Shown: piece by piece, positions 52,109 through 59,847 of the stretch
Layout: each line of letters opens with the position of its first letter
How positions within the stretch are numbered: the first letter of the stretch is position 1
NCBI RefSeq assembly: GCF_965227785.1
Contig: NZ_OZ245785.1
Location: 1,736,001-1,800,000 of the forward strand
Reading direction: 5' to 3'
Origin: Gracilimonas sp965227785
Lineage (GTDB): Bacteria > Bacteroidota > Rhodothermia > Balneolales > Balneolaceae
Length of the DNA: 64,000 nt
Position numbers and translations under genes: made by a program
Notes under the pieces: model-generated
Database searches by the model: none
What the model saw: the letters and a program-made list of their open reading frames with translations, nothing else
What the model was told of the DNA's origin: nothing

Positions 52109-53449
52109 ATGGCAAAATCCATTTCCAAAAAAATTCAGAAACACCTTTCCAAGGGCCTCACCGATCATTTTGAACCGGATGCTTTTTTTGTTCTTGGGGT
52201 GAGTGGCGGACCCGATTCTATGGCATTGCTCTATCTTTTCCACTTGCTGAAGCAGGAGGCACTGGTAGTCCATGTCAATTATGGCAAGCGTAGCAAACAG
52301 TCGGATAAGGATCAGGAATTGGTAGAGCAGATGGCTTTCCAATGGGATTTTGAGTGCTGTTCAATCCGGCTCAACCCAAAAGAGGCCGAAGGCGAAAACT
52401 TTCAGAACTGGGCACGCAAACAGCGGTATCAGTTTTTCCGGGATCTCAAACGTTACTCCGGTGCCGAGGCTATCGTAACGGCTCATCATCAGGACGACCA
52501 GGTAGAAACCATTTTGCAAAAGCTGTTCCGGGGTAGCGGGCCGTCTGCCTGGCAGGGTATGAAGGAGTGGGATGGCGAGCTGTTTCGGCCCTTACTGAGT
52601 TTTAACAAAGAGGACATACTCGCTTTTTGTGAATCCAAAGCCGTTCCCTACCGCACAGATGAAAGCAATAAAAATTCAGATTTTGCCCGCAATTTCATCC
52701 GGAATGAATTCGCCCGAAATATGGATGACCTGCTGCCCGGCTGGAAGAAGAACATTCTGAACCTCCCGGAGCAGGGAAAATTATTTGAAGCGAGTATTTC
52801 CAAAATCACCGATCAGGTGACAAAGAAAAACAGCATCAATCTGAAAAAATACGCACAGCTTCCGGAAATCCTGAAGCCGGCTGTACTCAAGTATCTGCTT
52901 GATCAGTTTGGGCTTGAAGGTTCTTATTCCAAAGGCCAGCTTGAAGAGCTAACCGAACTCGAATTTCTGCAGCCCGGAAAAAGCATGGAAGTCGGAACCC
53001 TTGTTTTTACCCGCGAACGGGATGAAATTCACCTTCAAAAAAATAAAATCGCTGAACATTTCTCCCAAAGAATATCGGAAGAACATGCACAGGGAGGTTA
53101 TAACCTGAATGGCATTACCCTGAAAAAAACAAATAAACGACCTGAAAAAGCAGCTCTCAGGCTGGATGCGTCTAAATTATCCTGGCCGTTAACCATAAGA
53201 AACTGGAGTACAGGAGATGCTCTTCAACCTTTGGGAATGGACGGCCACCAAAAAATATCCGACCATCTGACAAACCGCAAAATTCCCTCACATTTTAAGG
53301 AAAAGGCCTTGGTATTGTGCGGATCAGATGGTACTATTTATGCTATTCTATATCCTGTTCCGGCAACTAATAGAGAGCGGGGTGCCATCTCTGAATTGGC
53401 TAAATGTGAATCCACATCAACTTCTTTTTTGACGATAAATTTCAGTTAG
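52109..53449 (+). CDS. tilS: tRNA(Ile)-lysidine synthase
   Basis: The ATG used gives 446 residues; an in-frame codon 54 bp upstream adds a hydrophobic stretch from repeat-like DNA and is rejected. The N-terminal PP-loop ATPase has VSGGPDSMALLYLF, followed by VHVNYGKR, TAHHQDDQVETILQKLFRG and LRPLLSF-type segments. The C-terminal TilS domain has NWSTGDALQPLGMDG and KKISDHL-like KISDHLTNRKIP. The enzyme adds lysine to cytidine-34 of tRNA-Ile(CAU) so that AUA is read as isoleucine. It is followed by hpt with a 1-bp gap, the usual neighbour. Confidence 0.95.
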   Translation: MAKSISKKIQKHLSKGLTDHFEPDAFFVLGVSGGPDSMALLYLFHLLKQEALVVHVNYGKRSKQSDKDQELVEQMAFQWDFECCSIRLNPKEAEGENFQNWARKQRYQFFRDLKRYSGAEAIVTAHHQDDQVETILQKLFRGSGPSAWQGMKEWDGELFRPLLSFNKEDILAFCESKAVPYRTDESNKNSDFARNFIRNEFARNMDDLLPGWKKNILNLPEQGKLFEASISKITDQVTKKNSINLKKYAQLPEILKPAVLKYLLDQFGLEGSYSKGQLEELTELEFLQPGKSMEVGTLVFTRERDEIHLQKNKIAEHFSQRISEEHAQGGYNLNGITLKKTNKRPEKAALRLDASKLSWPLTIRNWSTGDALQPLGMDGHQKISDHLTNRKIPSHFKEKALVLCGSDGTIYAILYPVPATNRERGAISELAKCESTSTSFLTINFS

Positions 53450-53450
53450 T

Positions 53451-54020
53451 ATGAGTTCAACTTTTTACCAACCGGATACAGTGACTTGTAACGGTGAGAA
53501 ATTCAAAATTTTTATTACCAAAGACCAGATCGACGAGCGCCTGAACCAGCTTGGCAATCAACTGGATAAAGACTATGACGGCAAAAAGCCTATTTTTATT
53601 GGGATCCTGAATGGGGCTTTTATTTTCCTGGCTGATATCATGCGCCATGTAAGTATTGACTGTGAGGTGGATTTTATGAAACTCAGCAGCTATGGTGACA
53701 AAAAGGTTTCTTCGGGGCAGGTTACCGAACTCAAGCACATTGATGCTAAAATTGAAGGCCGACATGTAATTCTGATAGAAGACATCGTGGATACCGGTCT
53801 TTCAATGAATTATATGGTGAAGCGAATTAAAGAAAATAACCCCGCTTCTGTAGCCGTCTGCACTCTGCTTCACAAAAAAGAAGCCACCCACCACGATGTT
53901 CAGCTCGATTACGTGGGTTTTGAGATTCCCAATGCTTTCGTTTTAGGATATGGGCTTGATTATGCTCAGGAAGGGCGAAATCTTTCTCAAATTTATGTTA
54001 TCGATAAAGAGGAAGATTAA
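53451..54020 (+). CDS. hpt: hypoxanthine phosphoribosyltransferase
   Basis: This 189-residue type I phosphoribosyltransferase has the PRPP-binding motif VILIEDIVDTGLSM (about residues 103-116), IGILNGAFIFLADIMRH near the N-terminus and DYVGFEIPNAFVLGYGLDY near the C-terminus. It converts hypoxanthine or guanine with PRPP to IMP or GMP in purine salvage. The gene is nearly fused to tilS, so the two are one operon. The usual third partner ftsH is not here; a sensor kinase gene follows 49 bp later. Confidence 0.96.
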   Translation: MSSTFYQPDTVTCNGEKFKIFITKDQIDERLNQLGNQLDKDYDGKKPIFIGILNGAFIFLADIMRHVSIDCEVDFMKLSSYGDKKVSSGQVTELKHIDAKIEGRHVILIEDIVDTGLSMNYMVKRIKENNPASVAVCTLLHKKEATHHDVQLDYVGFEIPNAFVLGYGLDYAQEGRNLSQIYVIDKEED

Positions 54021-54069
54021 TATGTGACTAACTGCGTCCATCGGGTTGGTTTGGGGTAGAAAGGACATT

Positions 54070-57000
54070 ATGATTCGAACAGGTATTTTATTTTTTGCTC
54101 TGCTTTTACTGGCAGAGTCAACAGCGGCTTTTCAAACTCCACTGCTGCAAAAACTGGATACACTTACCTATCGGGAATTGACCCTGGAAGATGGCTTGCC
54201 CGTTAATACCGTGAATAGCGTCACCCAGGATTCTCTGGGTTACCTGTGGATTAGCACTTATGACGGATTGGTACGCTTCGATGGGTTGAGCTTCAAAACC
54301 TATGACTATTCCAACACACCCGAGATGCCCCACAACCGGGCTACCCTGGTGCACCGCCAAGAAGGAGTTGGAATCTGGTTTGCCCTGGAATATGGCGGGG
54401 TTCTGTTATATCAAGATGGACAGTTTAAACATTTTGGCCCTGAAAATGGATTTACAAATTCAGACCTGACTAAAATATATGAAGTGGCTGACGGCCGTAT
54501 GTTCTTTGTTACCCACATGGGTCTTTATGTATATCAGGATGATGCTTTTTCTCTTTTCTATAACTTCTCTTCTCTCCAAAATCAGGTTTCTCATTTCTTT
54601 GAAGATGATGACGGTTCTTTCTGGATATCCACCAACGACGGCTTGCTTCACCACACCCAAAACGGGTTTCAGCAATATGATATAAGCAGTGAACAGGCCC
54701 TCAACCAAATACGGGTTACCCACCGCGATCACAAGGGGACCCTACGGGTTGGCACCATAAACGGACTTTATGAATTCAGAAATAACAGGCTGGTAACACC
54801 AGAGAAGTATAACATCCTCAGGGGCTCCATCACCCTTCATATTTTTGAAGGAGAAGACTATCTCCTTTATTTCTTACCCGGTGAGGTATATATCGAGAAA
54901 GGGGGACAAGTTAGCCTGGTACCAAACAGAAAAATGGTAGCCGAAGAGACGTACATTGAATCTTATAAAGACAGCGATGGCAATGTATGGTTGTTGGGTA
55001 ATGCCGGTTCTCTGGGAGTGTATAAAAATGGCCGTATTGAAAAATTTAATGCCCTTGATGACATCAAAGATTATTACTTCAATGGTATGTTTGAAGACCG
55101 GGAAGGCAATCTCTGGTTTTCTACTAACCAGAATGGGCTTGTCAGCGTAATCAAATCTAAAGTTCAAACACTGGGTACCCCGGAAGGTTTGTCCGGAGAC
55201 AACATTCTGGCGATGGAGAAAGATCGTGCAGGTAATTATTGGGTGGGTACACGTGGAAACGGACTCAATAAGATTGAAAATAACCGGGTTGTTATCTACA
55301 AAAACACTCAAAGTGATATTAAATCCAACATCATTCAAGCCATAGAGGAAGACGCTGAGGGCAATATCTGGGTGGGATTCCACCAGGAAGGGGTTGACAA
55401 GTTGACCAATGGAACTTTCAGAAACTTTGAGTTTGGGAATAATGCTGAGATTAATGATGTCCGGTCAATCTACAACGACCGCAACAACCAGCTTTGGGTG
55501 GGTACTTATGGAGGGCTCATAAAGTTCAATCCCACCGCCGGGCAACAACAGATATTTGGCATTGATGACGGCATGGTTGGTCAAAAAATCAGATATATCA
55601 CTGAAGATGCCGACGGAGCCCTTTGGATTGGAACACTGGATGGTGGTGTAAGCCGGTTCAAAGACAACAGGTTTACAAACTACACTACTGAAAACGGCCT
55701 TTCCTCTAACAACATCCGCTCAGTTTATGTGGATGAGCAGGATTCAAAGACCATCTGGGTGGGTACTGAAAACAATGGGTTGAACCGTATTAAAAATGGC
55801 GAAGTAACGTTCATCAACACCCTTGACGGGCTTCCGGATCATATTATACACTGGATTTCGCAAGATCGGGAAGGCTGGCTTTGGATGTCGTCTAACAGAG
55901 GCATCATTAAAATCGACAAAGCAGAACTGAATGCTTATCTGGATGGAGCAACCAACAACTTTACTCTTTTGCATTATGGCCGGCAGGAGGGGATGCGAAA
56001 CCCGGAGGCAAATGGCACTGTACAAGAAGCAGGATTACGAACCGAAGACGGTCGCTTTTGGTTCGCTACACAAGAAGGAGTGGCTATCTTTCATTCAGAT
56101 ACCATCAAAACTAACCGGGTTCGCCCTACCGTCATTATCAATAATATCCAGGCCGGAAAGTATGTATATAACGGGCCGGAAACTACCATCGAAAAGGGCT
56201 TCAAAAACTTCACCGTTAATTTTCATGCGCTCACCTTTGTAGCACCGGAGAAGACAAGATTCCGATACCGGCTAACCGGTTATGAGGATGCATGGACAGA
56301 AGTATCCGGGCAGTACAGTGCATCCTATGCCGATGTCCCTGCCGGTGATTACACTTTCGAAGTACATGCTGCTAACAATGAGGGTGTTTGGAGTAACCGG
56401 CCGGCTATGACAGCCATAACCGTTCAACCTTTCTTCTATGAACAACTCTGGTTCTACCTGCTGGCTATGGTCATAATTGGAGTGGGGTATTATTCAGCTT
56501 CCCAACTTAAATACCGCTACCTGCTTCGCAAACAGGAAAAAATGGAGGAATTGATTCAGGAACAAACAGCTCAGCTCAGAAGAGAAAAACGAGAAGTTGA
56601 GGAAAAAAGTAATATTATTCGACAACAGGCCGAGGAACTGGAGGAAAGCAATAAAACCAAAGACAAATTTTTCTCCTTAATAGCGCATGACCTTCGCAAC
56701 CCTTTTCAAGCCATTTTGGGCTACAGCGAAATGATGTTGACGGAAGTGGATGAAGCAGATTCGGAGGAACTGAAAACCGGCCTCAAGCATATTTATACTT
56801 CATCAAAATCATTATTGTCACTGGTTGAACATCTCTTGAACTGGGCTTCCCTGCACACAGGAAAAATCAGCCCGGCTCCTGAAAAAGTCAATCTTAGGGA
56901 ACTCCTGGAGAGAACCTGCCAACTGTTCGAGCATGTAGCTGAGCAAAAAAATATTAGTTTACAGAAAAAGGCCGATAAAGATATCTACCTCGTGGCCGAC

Positions 57001-57363
57001 CTGAACATGCTGGAAACAATCCTGCGAAACCTGATTTCGAATGCTATTAAGTTTACCCATGAGGGCGGCAACATCTGCCTCGCATTACATCAGGATCACA
57101 GTTATTACTATATCGAAGTTGAGGATGACGGCATAGGAATGTCAGAAAAATTAGTCGACAAACTTTTGCGACTTGATTCAAATACATCAAGAGCGGGTAC
57201 CGGTGATGAACAGGGAAGCGGACTTGGGTTATTAATTTGCAAGGAAATGATAAACCTGCACAGTGGGGAAATTCTCATTGACTCTGAGCAGGATAAAGGC
57301 ACAAAATTCACCTTAAAATTCCCGGTCGAAGGCTTATCAAGTAAAGATAATGACACTAAATAA
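54070..57363 (+). CDS. propeller-type sensor histidine kinase (Reg_prop, Y_Y_Y, HisKA, HATPase)
   Basis: This 1097-residue protein has a signal peptide (cleaved near AAFQ), about fourteen two-component-regulator propeller repeats of the type NLWFSTNQNGLVSV or GTLDGGVSRF (residues 40-660), a Y_Y_Y domain (about 690-770), a membrane helix LWFYLLAMVIIGVGYYS, a coiled coil, HisKA with SLIAHDLRNPFQAILGYSEM, and HATPase with NLISNAIKFT, EDDGIGMS and GSGLGLLICKEM. The periplasmic propeller senses, by analogy, glycans or other polymers. Unlike classical hybrid systems it lacks a receiver and an AraC output domain, so its signal must go to a separate regulator. Confidence 0.95.
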   Translation: MIRTGILFFALLLLAESTAAFQTPLLQKLDTLTYRELTLEDGLPVNTVNSVTQDSLGYLWISTYDGLVRFDGLSFKTYDYSNTPEMPHNRATLVHRQEGVGIWFALEYGGVLLYQDGQFKHFGPENGFTNSDLTKIYEVADGRMFFVTHMGLYVYQDDAFSLFYNFSSLQNQVSHFFEDDDGSFWISTNDGLLHHTQNGFQQYDISSEQALNQIRVTHRDHKGTLRVGTINGLYEFRNNRLVTPEKYNILRGSITLHIFEGEDYLLYFLPGEVYIEKGGQVSLVPNRKMVAEETYIESYKDSDGNVWLLGNAGSLGVYKNGRIEKFNALDDIKDYYFNGMFEDREGNLWFSTNQNGLVSVIKSKVQTLGTPEGLSGDNILAMEKDRAGNYWVGTRGNGLNKIENNRVVIYKNTQSDIKSNIIQAIEEDAEGNIWVGFHQEGVDKLTNGTFRNFEFGNNAEINDVRSIYNDRNNQLWVGTYGGLIKFNPTAGQQQIFGIDDGMVGQKIRYITEDADGALWIGTLDGGVSRFKDNRFTNYTTENGLSSNNIRSVYVDEQDSKTIWVGTENNGLNRIKNGEVTFINTLDGLPDHIIHWISQDREGWLWMSSNRGIIKIDKAELNAYLDGATNNFTLLHYGRQEGMRNPEANGTVQEAGLRTEDGRFWFATQEGVAIFHSDTIKTNRVRPTVIINNIQAGKYVYNGPETTIEKGFKNFTVNFHALTFVAPEKTRFRYRLTGYEDAWTEVSGQYSASYADVPAGDYTFEVHAANNEGVWSNRPAMTAITVQPFFYEQLWFYLLAMVIIGVGYYSASQLKYRYLLRKQEKMEELIQEQTAQLRREKREVEEKSNIIRQQAEELEESNKTKDKFFSLIAHDLRNPFQAILGYSEMMLTEVDEADSEELKTGLKHIYTSSKSLLSLVEHLLNWASLHTGKISPAPEKVNLRELLERTCQLFEHVAEQKNISLQKKADKDIYLVADLNMLETILRNLISNAIKFTHEGGNICLALHQDHSYYYIEVEDDGIGMSEKLVDKLLRLDSNTSRAGTGDEQGSGLGLLICKEMINLHSGEILIDSEQDKGTKFTLKFPVEGLSSKDNDTK

Positions 57364-57390
57364 AGCACTCAGATTAAAGCTTTATCAGGG

Positions 57391-57422
57391 TTGCTATTAG
57401 TGTGGAAAGGTCGCTATATTTG
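57391..57422 (+). promoter_or_regulatory. promoter of tRNA-Ser
   Basis: TTG (57391-57393) and TATATTTG (57415-57422) are 21 bp apart, matching the Bacteroidota-type -33/-7 promoter. The mature tRNA begins 18 bp after the -7 element. Confidence 0.8.
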
Positions 57423-57439
57423 TTGCCCTTCGAAAAAAC

Positions 57440-57528
57440 GGAGAGGTGGCTGAGTGGCTGAAAGCGCTCCCCTGCTAAGGGAGTATACCTTTAACGAGGT
57501 ATCGAGGGTTCGAATCCCTCCCTCTCCG
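57440..57528 (+). tRNA. tRNA-Ser (anticodon GCU)
   Basis: The acceptor arms GGAGAGG (57440-57446) and CCTCTCC (57521-57527) pair fully, with discriminator G. The anticodon stem CTCCC/GGGAG encloses loop CTGCTAA with anticodon GCT at 57474-57476, which reads AGC and AGU serine codons. The long variable arm (TATACCTTTAACGAGGTA) is that of a class II tRNA, and the T-loop GGTTCGAATCC is normal. The CCA end is not encoded (CA follows). Confidence 0.97.
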
Positions 57529-57532
57529 CATT
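57513..57532 (+). repeat. direct repeat, copy in tRNA-Ser 3' end (possible att site)
   Basis: AATCCCTCCCTCTCCGCATT covers the 3' part of tRNA-Ser and the four bases after it. An exact copy lies at 57648-57667. Such tRNA 3'-end duplications are usual at the ends of integrated elements. Confidence 0.85.
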
Positions 57533-57647
57533 AAGTACTATACAAATGCTTTTCATTCACCAAGCATTATTTTTGGAAACAAGAGGGATGAGAAGCTTGT
57601 CCCGCTTTTAACCCGGATAGGTGAAAAGAGGAAATCATTCGGCGGGA

Positions 57648-57667
57648 AATCCCTCCCTCTCCGCATT
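57648..57667 (+). repeat. direct repeat, second copy of the tRNA-Ser 3' end
   Basis: This exact 20-bp copy of the tRNA-Ser 3' end begins 135 bp downstream of the first. The sequence between them has no gene or integrase, so this looks like an emptied or collapsed attachment site. Confidence 0.85.
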
Positions 57668-57683
57668 TTTATGCTTCTCTTTT

Positions 57684-59843
57684 CTATTTCCTTTTCATTA
57701 TAAATACACCGTTCCAGTTATCCCCCGGTGACTCTTCCTTCATTAATTCACAGCGCCTGATAAATATACCCGACGGGTTTCTCTGGTAGCGCTCCAAAGA
57801 TTTCGATTCCTTGAATTTCTTGACAGCTGTATCCCATTCCTGGTTGAAGTAGTGCTCTAATCCTTGTTCATACAAACCTATACAATCGTGCAGCTGCTGG
57901 TCGGCATCCACTCGTAAACCGGCAATTTCATATACTTTTACCGGTCGGGTTCTTCCTTTAACTACAATGTTATCCAGCAGCCTGAATATACAATCATCTC
58001 CATATTCCTCGGCCTCATCTTTGGTCGACTCGGTTACCATGGTGTAGATGCCGTATTGCTTGGCTCCGCTTTCACACCGGGCAGCAAGGTTTACATTATC
58101 TCCCATCATGGTGTAGTTAAAGCGCCGGGATGAACCCATGTTTCCGGTTACCATAACCCCGGTATTCATTCCTATTCGCTGATGCATATTCGCCACCAAT
58201 TCCGACCATCCCTCCTTCTCCCATTTCTTGCGTAATTCAGCCAACTCTTTTTGCATAAGCTGAGAAGCCACACACGCCTGATAGGCATGATCTTTCATGG
58301 GAACGGGCGACCCAAAAAAGGCGACGATGGCATCCCCTATGTATTTATCGAGCGTACCACCTCGGCTGTTCAGGATGTCTGTCATGGTACTCAGGTAATC
58401 GTTGATCAGCCTTACCAGCTCCTTGGCTTCCAATTGCTCAGAGAAGGTGGAAAAGGCTACCACATCACTGAAAAAAGCTGTCATGTGAGTTTCCTCACCT
58501 CCAAGCTGAGGTTCTTCCCCGGAGGCAATCATCCGGTCTACCAGCTCCGGTGATACATAGGAAGCAAACATGCCTTTGATACGCCGCTTCTCTTTTTCTT
58601 CGACGTAATATTCATAACTCACCATTCCTACCTGGGTGATAATGACAGCAATCAGCGGACCCATGAGCATCATTAACACATTATGATTCATGAACGCCCA
58701 ATAGGTAATCCCAAAATATCCTAAGGCCAGTATCACAGAAGCCGTAATTCCCCAGGAAGCACCGGCAACCCGGTTTACTGAAGTAATCCCCAGGCACAGA
58801 AAAAACATAATGATTAAGGTATACCATCCCCGAAATCGCTCGATATAATTACCGTCCAGAACGGTTTGAATGGCATTGGCATGAACCTGATATCCGGGAC
58901 GAGGATTGTTACCTTCGTTTGCAAAGGGTGTTGTATAAAAATCTTTCAGCAAAGGCATAGTGGCGCCTACAATCACAATTTTATCTTTAAAAGTACCTTT
59001 TGCCAAATGCCCGATGTCAGGATCATCAAAGGTATTCACCCCAAAATCCAATTCGGACTCAAATACCGTGGTATAGTCTGAATCATCAATTACTTCTTCA
59101 TATGACACTTCCGGAAACGTACTTTCGGGTCCATAAAAGTTGATGAGAAAAGAGTTTGGGCGGTCTTTCAAAATTTCATAAGGACCAAATGAAAAGTAAT
59201 CACTATCCGGGTTAGGACCGATGGGATCGATTTCTTGATAAGGGATTTCTTCATACAGCCTGAGAGCCTCCAACCCCAACCGATAATAATCCTGCTCCTG
59301 ATGCTTTTGCCCGAAGCGGTATGAACGAATAGCACCATCTATATCCGGATGCACCTTTACCAAAGCCACCCGGTTTGGATTATTAACGTTCAGCACCGGA
59401 GTGGGAAATAAGGTAGAAATCTCATCCGAATACTGAGAAACCGTTCGCTGCAGATCACCTGCCAAAATCACATTGCCATACTTTTTGATAGCCTCTGCGA
59501 AGACAGTATCATTTTTGGGCTCGTATATATCCGGGTTATTGAAAACCACATCGAAAGCGATAACTTTGGCACCGGCCCTGTTCAGGTTTTCAACCAGACG
59601 TGCATGAAGGTTGGTTGGCCAGGGAAATTTTTGGGGGATTTCCTGATCGGCCTGCTGACTAATGGCCACCAACACGATAGGAGAATCTGATACATCAAGA
59701 GGCCCTCTCCACTCAAAAAGCTGATCATAATATTTAAGTTCGGTAACCTGAATGGGCCTGATCAGCATCAGCACAAAAGAAACAACAAACGCAGCAATGG
59801 CAATAAGAGCGACGGAAGTAAGTCTTTTCTTTTTGGGGGCCAT
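57684..59843 (-). CDS. CHASE2-domain adenylate/guanylate cyclase
   Basis: This 719-residue membrane protein has a first helix (residues about 10-28) and a periplasmic CHASE2 domain (about 35-330), with AFDVVFNNPDIY, RVALVKVHPDIDGAIRSYRF and FKDKIVIVGAT. Three helices follow (about 340-410), then a class III nucleotide cyclase domain (about 445-620) with TAFFSDVVAFSTFSEQL, DKYIGDAIVAFFG and the dimer region RFNYTMMGDNVNLAARCE. A short TPR-like tail ends the protein. The two metal-binding aspartates in FFSD and YIGD are present, so the enzyme is probably active. It ends a minus-strand operon with a 4-bp gap to the barrel gene, and probably makes cAMP in response to an envelope signal. Confidence 0.94.
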   Translation of the reverse strand: MAPKKKRLTSVALIAIAAFVVSFVLMLIRPIQVTELKYYDQLFEWRGPLDVSDSPIVLVAISQQADQEIPQKFPWPTNLHARLVENLNRAGAKVIAFDVVFNNPDIYEPKNDTVFAEAIKKYGNVILAGDLQRTVSQYSDEISTLFPTPVLNVNNPNRVALVKVHPDIDGAIRSYRFGQKHQEQDYYRLGLEALRLYEEIPYQEIDPIGPNPDSDYFSFGPYEILKDRPNSFLINFYGPESTFPEVSYEEVIDDSDYTTVFESELDFGVNTFDDPDIGHLAKGTFKDKIVIVGATMPLLKDFYTTPFANEGNNPRPGYQVHANAIQTVLDGNYIERFRGWYTLIIMFFLCLGITSVNRVAGASWGITASVILALGYFGITYWAFMNHNVLMMLMGPLIAVIITQVGMVSYEYYVEEKEKRRIKGMFASYVSPELVDRMIASGEEPQLGGEETHMTAFFSDVVAFSTFSEQLEAKELVRLINDYLSTMTDILNSRGGTLDKYIGDAIVAFFGSPVPMKDHAYQACVASQLMQKELAELRKKWEKEGWSELVANMHQRIGMNTGVMVTGNMGSSRRFNYTMMGDNVNLAARCESGAKQYGIYTMVTESTKDEAEEYGDDCIFRLLDNIVVKGRTRPVKVYEIAGLRVDADQQLHDCIGLYEQGLEHYFNQEWDTAVKKFKESKSLERYQRNPSGIFIRRCELMKEESPGDNWNGVFIMKRK

Positions 59844-59847
59844 TTAG

